Shown here piece after piece: positions 1 to 6,481 of a stretch of DNA of 9,584 bases. The DNA is taken from the NCBI GenBank assembly GCA_942492445.1, contig CALOEW010000024.1, positions 1 through 9,584 of the forward strand. The letters run 5' to 3'. The translations under genes and the position numbers were made by a program. The stretch is from NORP240 sp942492445 (GTDB taxonomy: Bacteria; Pseudomonadota; Gammaproteobacteria; Pseudomonadales; Pseudohongiellaceae). Under the pieces are notes generated by a model, which saw nothing but the letters and a program-made list of their open reading frames with translations, did no database searches and was not told the origin of the DNA. Within the stretch, counting starts at the first letter, position 1; the number at the start of each line of letters is the position of its first letter.

Positions 1-769
1 CGCTGGGAATGAACCAGACATTGGACATTCGCGCATAGCGATTGACCGGCATCAGGCTGTATCCTTCGACACCTTCGACTACCAGAGTCTCTATGACCAG
101 CTGACCACCAGGCTTGAGGCATTTTTTCAGCTGCAGCAGGTGATCGATGGGTGAGCGTACGTGGTAAATGACACCCATTGAAAATACCGTGTCGTAGAAT
201 TGAAAGGGGCCCGGATACTCTTCCAGACGCACCGGCAATACATAACAGGGCAGGTCCGGCAGGTAGTTTCTGACGGCCAGAAACTGCATTACATACAACA
301 GGTAGGGTTCAAGGCCGATTACCAGGCCGGCCCCCGCACCCAGCGCCCGCCAGCAGTGGTAACCGTTACCACAACCCACATCCAGTACGCGCCGTCCCTG
401 CAACGAATCCAGGTAGGGGGACAACCGATCCCATTTCATGCCGGATTGCCACTCGGACTCCACCCGCAACCCGAACAGTTGGAAAGGTCCCTTGCGCCAG
501 GGGATGAACTCACGCAATGAGGCTTCGAGCTGTTCGATCTGATGCGAGCGAACCGTGGCAGTGCCCACGGTCACGCTGGTTTTCAGGTCGATCACGGTGG
601 GTTTCAGGGCTGGCAACCGCTGCAGAATTTCCAGCCAGTGGGGCAGATCACCATGCTTGAAGGACCTGATCAAGCCGGGTTCAGTCAGTGGAGCCAGAGC
701 TTCCAGCTGCGAATCACTGCAGCCCTCGCGCAAGCCTGCCAGTCGAAAAGGATCAGGCTGATCTGTCAC
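1..769 (-). CDS. cmoB: tRNA U34 carboxymethyltransferase CmoB, 3' end cut off by window edge
   Basis: CmoB transfers a carboxymethyl group from carboxy-SAM to 5-hydroxyuridine at position 34 of certain tRNAs, giving cmo5U. Reading from 769, 256 codons are visible; family members are about 320 residues, so roughly the last 65 are off the left edge. Motifs seen: PWRKGPF (90-96), a GMKWDR segment (110-115), the SAM-type glycine motif LDVGCGNGYH (129-138), and FSMGVIYHVRSP (196-207). K93 and Y202 correspond to the Cx-SAM contact residues K91 and Y200 of the E. coli enzyme as I remember them. The start is GTG at 769-767, whose last bases form the cmoA TGA (a 4-base GTGA overlap), so translation is probably coupled. 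The motif spacing from this GTG matches E. coli CmoB within about two residues, which argues against a later TTG start. I am sure of the family from the sequence; the function rests on family knowledge. Confidence 0.95.
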   Translation of the reverse strand, partial: MTDQPDPFRLAGLREGCSDSQLEALAPLTEPGLIRSFKHGDLPHWLEILQRLPALKPTVIDLKTSVTVGTATVRSHQIEQLEASLREFIPWRKGPFQLFGLRVESEWQSGMKWDRLSPYLDSLQGRRVLDVGCGNGYHCWRALGAGAGLVIGLEPYLLYVMQFLAVRNYLPDLPCYVLPVRLEEYPGPFQFYDTVFSMGVIYHVRSPIDHLLQLKKCLKPGGQLVIETLVVEGVEGYSLMPVNRYARMSNVWFIPS

Positions 770-1497
770 TTGATCGCCACCAGTGAGGCGAAATTAAAAC
801 ACTGAAACCAGACGTCGATGGACCTGAAACCCGCATCCAGGGCCCGCTTCTTGTGAGTGCTGATGGGTTCGGGAACAAGGACATTTTCCAGGGCTGAACG
901 CTTCTTGCTGATTTCAAGTTCTGAGTATCCCATACGCTGCTTGAAGCCGTGATAGGCATCGATGAAAAGCTGGTCCAGGGCTGCATCTGGAAAGCGGATT
1001 TTTTCCGAGAGAATCAGAATCCCTCCCGGCAGCATTCCCGAATATATTCTCGCTATCAGTCCTGCCCGTTTCTCCGGGGCAATGAACTGCAGAGTGAAGT
1101 TCATGACCACGACCGAGGCCCGTTGTATGTCTGTATTCAGAATGTCTTCACAGTTCAGATCCACCAGGGGTGGCTTGTCCTGCAGGCCCTTGAGGTTATG
1201 CCGGCATTTTTCCACCATGGCGGGGGAATTGTCCACGGCGACGAGCTGGTAATCATCGTGAGGTACCTGCCCGTGAATGGCCAGTGTGGCAGCTCCCAGT
1301 GAGCAGCCCAGATCATAGATGCATGTACCAGGCAGACAGTACTGCCGTGCCAACAGTCCTGTCATGGAAATAATGGTGGCATAGCCGGGAATCGACCGAT
1401 TGATCATGTCCTCGAATACCTCAGCCACCTTTTCGTCGAATACGAAACTTGCAGGTGCCTTGTCGGAGGCGAACAGAGTGTCTTTCCTGGAAGTCAA
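766..1497 (-). CDS. cmoA: Carboxy-SAM synthase CmoA
   Basis: CmoA makes carboxy-S-adenosyl-L-methionine from SAM and prephenate, the donor that CmoB uses for cmo5U34 in tRNA. The 243-residue protein is close to the usual ~247. Motifs seen: FDEKVAEVFEDMI (20-32), PGYATIISM (37-45), the Rossmann glycine motif YDLGCSLGAA (61-70), AVDNSPAM (87-94), NFTLQF (133-138), LSEK (163-166), GYSELEISKKRS (190-201) and the C-terminal WFQCFNFASLVA (230-241). The start is TTG at 1497-1495. It is chosen because the resulting MTSRKDTLF lines up with the N-terminus of E. coli CmoA (MSHRDTLF) and no ATG lies nearby; a weak AGG sits nine bases upstream. The gene overlaps cmoB by four bases, forming the usual cmoAB operon. 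The left end of the operon is outside the window. Confidence 0.97.
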   Translation of the reverse strand: MTSRKDTLFASDKAPASFVFDEKVAEVFEDMINRSIPGYATIISMTGLLARQYCLPGTCIYDLGCSLGAATLAIHGQVPHDDYQLVAVDNSPAMVEKCRHNLKGLQDKPPLVDLNCEDILNTDIQRASVVVMNFTLQFIAPEKRAGLIARIYSGMLPGGILILSEKIRFPDAALDQLFIDAYHGFKQRMGYSELEISKKRSALENVLVPEPISTHKKRALDAGFRSIDVWFQCFNFASLVAIK

Positions 1498-1542
1498 AAT
1501 CAGTTGCCTGGTCCGGATCTACGCGGGTTATGTTCCCGTAGC

Positions 1543-1571
1543 TTGTTCAATCAGCCGGGATAAACTATTTT
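1543..1571 (+). promoter_or_regulatory. Candidate promoter for the methyltransferase-ygjP pair
   Basis: The gap between the divergent cmoA and methyltransferase genes (1498-1722, 225 bp) holds no convincing gene. On the plus strand there is a weak sigma-70-like pair: TTGTTC (1543-1548, three matches to TTGACA), a 17-base spacer and TATTTT (1566-1571, four matches to TATAAT). A small imperfect inverted repeat (TACGCGGG / CCCGTA, about 1519-1540) lies just to its left. I found no good promoter for cmoA on the other strand. This is a guess from spacing and consensus only. Confidence 0.25.
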
Positions 1572-1722
1572 AACCCAACCTGGGGTGCGACGGGTGTTGC
1601 GGAGCTGCATCAATGGAGGCTCCCCGGGGAATCGGGCCGATTCTGCGACCGTTGCCCATCGCCGGAGCAGCCCGATCCGAACGGCACCAGCCGCAACGGC
1701 GGAATCAATCAGAGAGTCCTTA

Positions 1723-2268
1723 ATGTCATCAGAACAGATGAAGCCCGCCAGGCTGGTGCAGCAGTTTTTTCCGGAAATCAGCGAAACCGTAAAGTTGCAT
1801 GGCGCACTGGACCTGGCCTGTGGAACCGGTCGCAACGGGTTGTTTCTTGCCAGGCATAATATTCCGGTAGTGTTTGCCGACAACAACCCGGCAGTACTTG
1901 AAAAAATCGTTGGGGAATCGGACCAATGGAATACCCGGTCTCAGTGCTGGGAAGTTGACTTTGAAGATCCCGGGCAGCAGCCATTGGCTGGTAAAAAATT
2001 TGACGTAATCCTGGTGTTTAATTACCTGCACCGGCCACTGATTCCGCCTATCAGAGAGAGCCTGGTGGCAGGCGGATTGTTGCTGTACGAGACGTTCACG
2101 GTTTCCCAGGCAGCTGTGGGTCGTCCGTGCAATCCGGACTATCTGCTGGAGTACGGAGAATTGCGAAACTGGTTCCGGGGATGGGAAATTTTAGCGGACT
2201 TCGAAGGCTCGGAATCGTCGCCCACGCGGCACTTTGCCAGCCTGGTGGCACGAAAACCGGGCTTATGA
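1723..2268 (+). CDS. Class I SAM-dependent methyltransferase, substrate unknown
   Basis: A 181-residue protein with a Rossmann-fold methyltransferase core: motif I ALDLACGTGRNG (28-39), the acidic post-I loop FADNNP (51-56), motif IV-like FDVILVFNYLHRP (93-105), and IRESLVAGGLLLYETFT (110-126) followed by GRPCNPDYLL (133-142) and GELRNWF (145-151). The NYLHRP...GRP.NPD combination is typical of small TehB/UbiE-like proteins without an assigned substrate, so I give no gene name. The reading frame is open upstream to 1585, but that part looks non-conserved and low in complexity. I take the ATG at 1723, preceded by AGAGAG seven bases upstream; an ATG at 1738 is the alternative. Its TGA overlaps the ATG of the ygjP-like gene (ATGA), so the two are probably translated together. 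Methyltransferase family is clear; the substrate cannot be told from sequence. Confidence 0.85.
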   Translation: MSSEQMKPARLVQQFFPEISETVKLHGALDLACGTGRNGLFLARHNIPVVFADNNPAVLEKIVGESDQWNTRSQCWEVDFEDPGQQPLAGKKFDVILVFNYLHRPLIPPIRESLVAGGLLLYETFTVSQAAVGRPCNPDYLLEYGELRNWFRGWEILADFEGSESSPTRHFASLVARKPGL

Positions 2269-3023
2269 GTATTTGGAAATCAATCAGTGGTGGGAACCTG
2301 GAAGTGAAAGTCATACCTCTGAATTTTGGTGACCGATCCAGCAATCTCAGGCATATCGACTGTGAGGTAAAACGGTCGTCGCGTAAAAGCCTGGCCATTC
2401 ATATCGGTCATCGCAGGGTGGAAGTTCGCTGTCCAGCGTGGGCCAGCAGAAGGGAGATCCGCGCGTTTCTGGAATCCAACAAGGAGTGGATCGAGCAGAA
2501 GCTGCGCGAAGAGGCACAGCGGTACCGGGAATCCTTGCGTATTGTGCACGGGCGCAAGATATTCTACCAGGCCCGGGAGCGTCGTATCGTGTTTCAGGAG
2601 TACTCCCGTCAGCGTATTGTGGTAACCCGGGATGAATTCGTAATCCAGGGGCCGGGACTGACTCCCACCCGGGCCAGGGAACAGGTGGAGCTGTTCCTGC
2701 AGGACAGAGCCAGGCGCTATCTTCCCGATCGAACACGAGCACTGGCGCAGTACCTGCGAGTCAGCCGGCGCCTCAAGGAAGTAAAACTGCGAAAGACCAA
2801 GACCAAGTGGGGCCATTGTACCTCCACCGGGGTGGTACAGTTCAACTGGTTGATAATGCTGGCTCCCAACTCGATCATAGACTACATGATCGCCCACGAG
2901 GTCTGCCACCTGGTCTACATGGATCACTCGGCGAATTTCTGGGCGCTGGTCGAGTCAGTGTGTCCCGAATATAAGTACTATCGGGAGTGGCTCCAGGTAC
3001 ATGAACACCGGCTTTGGTTGTAG
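2265..3023 (+). CDS. YgjP/DUF45-type zinc metallohydrolase
   Basis: A 252-residue protein of the YgjP-like (DUF45/WLM-related) family. The C-terminal third carries the family signature: RKTKTKWGHCTSTG, FNWLIMLAP, then the zinc motif HEVCH (H211, E212, H215) followed by the third metal ligand in MDHSANFW (H221) and EYKYYREWL. The N-terminal half is basic, with KRSSRKSLAIHI and VRCPAW segments typical of the family. Members are predicted zinc-dependent hydrolases; E. coli YgjP has been reported as a UTP pyrophosphatase, but I would not transfer that without a test. The start is ATG at 2265, overlapping the upstream methyltransferase stop by four bases. The frame is open further upstream to 2127, but that part lies inside the methyltransferase gene. 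There is no signal peptide or membrane segment, so it is cytoplasmic. The gene ends 13 bases before the convergent trmB stop. Confidence 0.9.
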   Translation: MSIWKSISGGNLEVKVIPLNFGDRSSNLRHIDCEVKRSSRKSLAIHIGHRRVEVRCPAWASRREIRAFLESNKEWIEQKLREEAQRYRESLRIVHGRKIFYQARERRIVFQEYSRQRIVVTRDEFVIQGPGLTPTRAREQVELFLQDRARRYLPDRTRALAQYLRVSRRLKEVKLRKTKTKWGHCTSTGVVQFNWLIMLAPNSIIDYMIAHEVCHLVYMDHSANFWALVESVCPEYKYYREWLQVHEHRLWL

Positions 3024-3036
3024 CAGCTGGTCTTCC

Positions 3037-3786
3037 TTAAGGAACCTCTGATTCTTCAAGTCCGCGGATAAACCGCAGGTCACGGACCGGATGGCCCAGT
3101 TTCCTGCCACGATGTTCGAACTTGGTAACCGGCCTGTCACCGGGGGTCGCGAATTTTCCCACACCGGCACAGTTTATAAGTTTTCCGTTGGCTTCCAATG
3201 TTTCCAGCATCTGCTCTGCGTAGGGCAGCCAATCGGTAGCCAGGTGCAAGATTCCGCCAGGCTTCAGCCTGCTGACCAGCAACTCGACGAATTGTGCCTG
3301 GATCAGACGCCGCTTGTTATGCCGCTTTTTGTGCCACGGATCGGGAAAAAACACCTGTACTTCGTCAAGACAGGCGATTCCGAAACAGTGCTGCATCACC
3401 TCGAGGGCATCGTGATTTACTACCCGGATATTGGCAATTCCCTCTGCCGCGATTCCCAGTAGCAGTTTGCCGATACCGGGTTTGTGCACCTCAATACCGA
3501 GAAAATTTTTGTCCGGGTGGCTTTTTGCCATTGCCAACAGGGAATCGCCCATGCCGAAGCCAATCTCCACGACCAGTGGATTGTCATTTCCGTACAGGCC
3601 CCGGGTGTCAAGTGACTCTGCCCGGTACTCTACCAGGTAATCGTCGGCGAAGTCCTGAAGCGCCCTCTGTTGCGAGGGGGTAATGCGTCCGCCACGGATC
3701 ACGTAGCTGCGGACAGGTCTTCTGTCGCTGTCAGAGAGTTGCGATCGCGATTGTGTCCTGCCACTTTCGTTACCTTTCATAAACAT
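3037..3786 (-). CDS. trmB: tRNA (guanine-N7-)-methyltransferase TrmB
   Basis: TrmB forms 7-methylguanosine at position 46 in the variable loop of tRNA, using SAM. The 249-residue protein is near the usual length (~240). Motifs seen: VVEIGFGMGDSL (72-83), FLGIEVHKPGIGKLL (95-109), NHDALEVM (124-131), the catalytic signature FFPDPWHKKRHNKRR (146-160), LHLATDW and, near the C-terminus, TKFEHRGRKLGHPVRDL. The first ~25 residues are basic and variable, as usual. The start is ATG at 3786; a second ATG at 3780 would remove two residues and cannot be excluded, as neither has a strong ribosome binding site. It lies 102 bp downstream of the DUF423 gene on the same strand and converges with the ygjP-like gene. 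Confidence 0.97.
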   Translation of the reverse strand: MFMKGNESGRTQSRSQLSDSDRRPVRSYVIRGGRITPSQQRALQDFADDYLVEYRAESLDTRGLYGNDNPLVVEIGFGMGDSLLAMAKSHPDKNFLGIEVHKPGIGKLLLGIAAEGIANIRVVNHDALEVMQHCFGIACLDEVQVFFPDPWHKKRHNKRRLIQAQFVELLVSRLKPGGILHLATDWLPYAEQMLETLEANGKLINCAGVGKFATPGDRPVTKFEHRGRKLGHPVRDLRFIRGLEESEVP

Positions 3787-3888
3787 CCGCTACTTGCCGT
3801 TAGACAGCCTCCAGAGTCTCCAACTTATTGGATAGCAGGTCACAGGGTCGACCGGCGCTGAGACGAATACTTCCATGATCAGGTTCTA

Positions 3889-4272
3889 TCAGGCTGCAAA
3901 CGATTCAGACCAGGCAAACCAGGCCAGGGTCGCCCAGCCGGCAAGCAACGCCAGGCCGCCAATGGGGGTGATGGCGCCCAGCCAACGGACACCGCTCAGG
4001 GAAAGAATATAGAGGCTGCCGGAAAAAATCAGGATCCCGGCCAGCAACAGCAGGCCACTGCTTCGCAACAGAGGCGATGCAGGGTATTGAACACTCAGTA
4101 TGCCGATACCCAGCAAGGCCAGGGAATGATACATGTGATATTGCACACCGGTTTGAAAAGTGGACATCAGCTGAGCCGGAAGGCGGCCGTTCAGAGCATG
4201 GGCGGCAAAGGCCCCAAGGGCTACCGACAGGAAGCCGTTTACCGCGGCGAGTACGAGAAACAGTTTAGGCAT
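3889..4272 (-). CDS. DUF423 (YgdD-like) small inner-membrane protein
   Basis: A 127-residue hydrophobic protein of the DUF423 family (E. coli YgdD is about 131 residues). Family features seen: VNGFLSVALGAFAAHAL (11-27), TGVQYHMYHSLALLG (41-55), LIFSGSLYILSLS (81-93) and ITPIGGLALLAGW (101-113). Four membrane segments fall near residues 3-24, 48-62, 70-92 and 97-122, so it should be an inner-membrane protein. Its function is not established. I place the start at the ATG at 4272 because conservation begins there. The frame is open to 4320 and includes an ATG at 4299, which would add nine residues containing no family signal. No clear Shine-Dalgarno lies before 4272. It is separated from rpoH by a strong terminator, so it probably has its own promoter. 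Confidence 0.88.
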   Translation of the reverse strand: MPKLFLVLAAVNGFLSVALGAFAAHALNGRLPAQLMSTFQTGVQYHMYHSLALLGIGILSVQYPASPLLRSSGLLLLAGILIFSGSLYILSLSGVRWLGAITPIGGLALLAGWATLAWFAWSESFAA

Positions 4273-4279
4273 GGGGTGG

Positions 4280-4308
4280 ATTGTGTCTGTCAGTGGCATA
4301 CAATTCAA
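4280..4308 (-). promoter_or_regulatory. Candidate promoter of the DUF423 gene
   Basis: On the minus strand, TTGAAT (4308-4303) is followed by a 17-base spacer and CACAAT (4285-4280), each matching the sigma-70 boxes at four of six positions. Seven bases later comes the proposed ATG at 4272, so a transcript starting here would have almost no leader; that would agree with the missing Shine-Dalgarno. The pair overlaps the inverted repeat at 4284-4319. Weak evidence: consensus matching only. Confidence 0.25.
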
Positions 4309-4319
4309 GTTGACAGACA
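4284..4319. repeat. Perfect 9-bp inverted repeat upstream of the DUF423 gene
   Basis: TGTCTGTCA (4284-4292) and TGACAGACA (4311-4319) are perfect reverse complements separated by 18 bases. They sit directly upstream of the proposed DUF423 start and overlap its candidate promoter, which suits an operator or an mRNA hairpin. There is no U-tract after either arm, so it is not an intrinsic terminator. The role is inference. Confidence 0.5.
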
Positions 4320-4366
4320 ACAGGTCCGCCCGATTGTTGCCGGATTCTGCCCGGGCAGGGAAAGAA

Positions 4367-4402
4367 AACAGAAAAGCCGCCCCCGGGGGCGGCTTTTCTG
4401 TT
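4367..4402 (-). terminator. Rho-independent terminator of rpoH, a perfect 36-bp palindrome
   Basis: Eighteen bases (4367-4384, AACAGAAAAGCCGCCCCC) are followed at once by their exact reverse complement (4385-4402). The core is G+C only and is flanked by AAAA and TTTT, so it can terminate transcription on either strand. It begins 16 bases after the rpoH stop and insulates the downstream DUF423 gene. A second short palindrome, CTGCCCGGGCAG (4347-4358), lies just beyond. Confidence 0.93.
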
Positions 4403-4418
4403 CATCCGCAGGTTACTG

Positions 4419-5279
4419 TCAGGCTTCCATCATGGCCTTGACCTTGTTCATGGCATTCTTTTCCAGCTGGCGTATTCGCTCTGCCGACACGTTGTACCTG
4501 GCAGCCAGGTCATGCAGGGTGACTTTCGAGTCACTAAGCCAGCGACTGGCAAGAATATCCCTGCTGCGCTCATCCAGTTCATCCAGCGCCAGGTGGAGAG
4601 TTCTGTTGGTCACTTCTTCCCACTCGGCTTCCTCCAGATTGGATGCCATATCGGAATTCTGGTCTTCCAGGTAATTGACCGGAGCACGATAGCTTACATC
4701 GTCGTCAGCTTCCGGCTCGATATCAAAGGAGGTATCAAACGCACTCATGCGACCTTCCATCTGGCGCACTACTTTGGCATCCACGCCCAGATCCCGGGCT
4801 ACCGCCTCGGCCTCTTCGTTATTCAGCCAGCCCAGCCGCTTTTTGGAACTGCGGAGATTGAAAAACAGTTTGCGTTGTGCCTTGGTGGTGGCAATCTTGA
4901 CGATTCGCCAGTTCTTGAGAATGAACTCGTGCATCTCTGCCTTGATCCAATGCACGGCGAAGGAAATAAGGCGTACACCAACTTCCGGGTTGAAGCGTTT
5001 GACAGCCTTCATCAGGCCGACGTTGCCTTCCTGAATCAGATCGCCCAGGGGCAGCCCGTAACCGGAATAGGTTTTTGCCATGTGGACCACAAACCGCAAA
5101 TGGGAAAGCACCAGCTGGCGGGCTGCATTCACGTCGTCCTCGTAAAAATACAGATTAGCCAGCTCCTTTTCTTTTTCCGGAGTAAGAACAGCAATACTGT
5201 TGACTGACGCGATGTATGCGGTCAAATCACGGCCCGGTACCATCGGGTCGATCGCCTGCAAACTTCTGCTAGATTCCAT
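4419..5279 (-). CDS. rpoH: RNA polymerase heat-shock sigma factor RpoH (sigma-32)
   Basis: RpoH directs RNA polymerase to heat-shock promoters. The 286-residue protein has the usual length and layout: region 1.2 near residues 17-45; region 2 (56-127) with HLRFVVHMAKTYSGYGLPLGDLIQEGN and FAVHWIKAEMHEFIL; the RpoH-specific box QRKLFFNLR (135-143), which distinguishes it from other sigma-70 paralogues; region 3; and the region 4.2 helix-turn-helix (about 254-281) with VTLHDLAARYNVSAERIRQLE. The ATG at 5279 has a strong Shine-Dalgarno, AGGAG, four bases upstream. The gene lies after ftsX in the conserved ftsY-ftsE-ftsX-rpoH order but across a 236-bp gap, so it is probably transcribed mainly from its own promoter. 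It ends in the strong palindromic terminator at 4367-4402. Confidence 0.98.
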   Translation of the reverse strand: MESSRSLQAIDPMVPGRDLTAYIASVNSIAVLTPEKEKELANLYFYEDDVNAARQLVLSHLRFVVHMAKTYSGYGLPLGDLIQEGNVGLMKAVKRFNPEVGVRLISFAVHWIKAEMHEFILKNWRIVKIATTKAQRKLFFNLRSSKKRLGWLNNEEAEAVARDLGVDAKVVRQMEGRMSAFDTSFDIEPEADDDVSYRAPVNYLEDQNSDMASNLEEAEWEEVTNRTLHLALDELDERSRDILASRWLSDSKVTLHDLAARYNVSAERIRQLEKNAMNKVKAMMEA

Positions 5280-5330
5280 AATTCTCCTGAATCACCTCGA
5301 CTAGGAATTGTTGCCTGTTATATAGACCTT

Positions 5331-5360
5331 ATTTTAGCACCCATTATTTCATGCTGCCAC
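5331..5360 (-). promoter_or_regulatory. Candidate rpoH promoter
   Basis: On the minus strand GTGGCA (5360-5355, four matches to TTGACA), an 18-base spacer and TAAAAT (5336-5331, five matches to TATAAT) make a plausible sigma-70 promoter about 50 bases before the rpoH ATG. The stretch from here to the start codon is much more A+T-rich than its surroundings and also holds a second -10-like TATAAC. I could not find a convincing sigma-E promoter of the kind known upstream of E. coli rpoH. Confidence 0.35.
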
Positions 5361-5377
5361 GTACCAATCGGTCAGCG

Positions 5378-5396
5378 AAACAAGCTGTAAAACAGC
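5378..5396 (-). terminator. Weak terminator-like hairpin after ftsX
   Basis: Read on the minus strand, GCTGT-TTT-ACAGC (5396-5384) forms a 5-bp stem with a 3-base loop, followed by TTGTTT (5383-5378). It lies about 120 bases past the ftsX stop and upstream of the rpoH promoter candidate. The stem is short, so it might only attenuate transcription. Most of the rest of the 236-bp gap holds no gene. Confidence 0.3.
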
Positions 5397-5419
5397 GGGT
5401 TACAGGTTCCAGTAATCCG
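5396..5419. repeat. Imperfect inverted repeat in the ftsX-rpoH gap
   Basis: CGGGTTAC (5396-5403) and GTAATCCG (5412-5419) pair at seven of eight positions around an 8-base centre. It lies upstream of the rpoH promoter candidate, where a regulator could bind. The centre includes GGAAC on the minus strand, resembling a sigma-E -35 core, but no matching -10 follows. Role unknown. Confidence 0.35.
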
Positions 5420-5515
5420 GAGGACAGTGTTGCATGACGAATCTGGCCCGTTGAACGCATGATTGGGGCGGTTAGTGAGTAATTCAAGAGTCTGGGGCAA
5501 ATCTCGCGGCTCAAT

Positions 5516-6481
5516 TCAGGGGGGCGTGGCACGCAGCCTGGCAAAAGTGAAAACCGCGGCTCCCGACCAGCCAAGCAGGCTCCCCAGCACCAGCATTGCC
5601 AGGGCATCCGGAAGGGTAAAGGCCCTGATCTGGAACTCGGAATTGTATAATGACAGCAAATTGTCAAGATAACCTTTGATTGCCAGCTGCATGACCATGA
5701 TCAATAGACAGGCCAGCAGGGCTCCTGCGAATCCCAGCACCAGTCCGTTGTATAGGAACGGGCGGGCTATATAACTGCTGGTGCCTCCCACTAACCGGAT
5801 TACATCAATCTCCTGCCGGCGTTGTTCAATTCCGGACCTGATCACATTGCCGACGATCAACAGCACAGCCAGACCCAGCACGATGGACAGTAGCAACCCC
5901 AGCTGCCGTATCAGTGACTGCATGGCGCTGAGTCGCTGGATCCACAACAGATCGACGGTCACCGCCTCGACCTGGGGTAGAGCCTGCAATTCCGCTGCGA
6001 AGAGTCTTACCCTATCAGGATCGCTGGATGCCAGGGCCACCGACAGAGAAGCTGGCAATGGATTCTCCCCCAACTCCGCCACAATAGCGCCTAAGCCCGA
6101 GCGTGCCTGAAATTCAGCCAGTGCCTGGGACTGCGAGGTATACTCCACAAAATTGACGGATTCGCGTGATAGTAAGTCATCACTTAATTGCCGAGCTTCT
6201 TCAATACTGACAACATCTGTCAGGAACAGTGTCAAGCTGGCGCTGTCCTGAAAATCAGCATTGAGGTTGGAAAGGTTGTCGGCCAACAGGCTGAACAGAG
6301 CGGGCAGCACCAGCGCTATGGCGACGACAAAGACAGTTGTTGCGCTGGTGAGTGGGGTTGCGAGGTTTCTTTTCAGGCAGTTGCTCAGTGTTTCCAGATG
6401 AACGAAGACGATTTCGCTGCCCGGCCTCTCACCGACAGGCCTGTTACGATCGGCTGCAGGAGCTTTAGGCCTGGTTCGCAT
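5516..6481 (-). CDS. ftsX: Cell division protein FtsX
   Basis: FtsX is the membrane partner of the FtsE ATPase; together they regulate peptidoglycan hydrolysis at the division septum. The 321-residue protein has a cytoplasmic N-terminus, a first membrane segment near 48-70, a periplasmic domain at about 71-191, and three more segments near 193-214, 243-267 and 289-314, the standard topology. The conserved stretch RRQEIDVIRLVGG (221-233) follows the second segment. I place the start at the ATG at 6481, with GGGAG ten bases upstream and a 17-base overlap with the end of ftsE. An alternative in-frame start at 6523 would add 14 residues and a 59-base overlap. The overlap implies translational coupling in an ftsY-ftsE-ftsX operon. 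Confidence 0.96.
   Translation of the reverse strand: MRTRPKAPAADRNRPVGERPGSEIVFVHLETLSNCLKRNLATPLTSATTVFVVAIALVLPALFSLLADNLSNLNADFQDSASLTLFLTDVVSIEEARQLSDDLLSRESVNFVEYTSQSQALAEFQARSGLGAIVAELGENPLPASLSVALASSDPDRVRLFAAELQALPQVEAVTVDLLWIQRLSAMQSLIRQLGLLLSIVLGLAVLLIVGNVIRSGIEQRRQEIDVIRLVGGTSSYIARPFLYNGLVLGFAGALLACLLIMVMQLAIKGYLDNLLSLYNSEFQIRAFTLPDALAMLVLGSLLGWSGAAVFTFARLRATPP

Noticed and set aside
200..805. Overlapping plus-strand open frames
   Set aside because: They lie antisense to cmoB, whose protein motifs are unmistakable; the plus-strand peptides show no family signal.
1585..1722. 46-codon N-terminal extension of the methyltransferase
   Set aside because: The composition is low-complexity and unlike the family; a start at 1723 has a better ribosome binding site and places motif I at the usual distance.
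3789..3875. Short minus-strand open frame (28 codons) between the DUF423 gene and trmB
   Set aside because: No good ribosome binding site, no similarity I recognise, and the length is expected by chance.
5390..5420. Sigma-E-type promoter upstream of rpoH
   Set aside because: GGAAC resembles a -35 core, but no suitable -10 element follows at 16-17 bases.
5344..5667. Minus-strand open frame of 107 codons between ftsX and rpoH
   Set aside because: Half of it overlaps ftsX in another frame, and the peptide is cysteine- and proline-rich with no recognisable motif.
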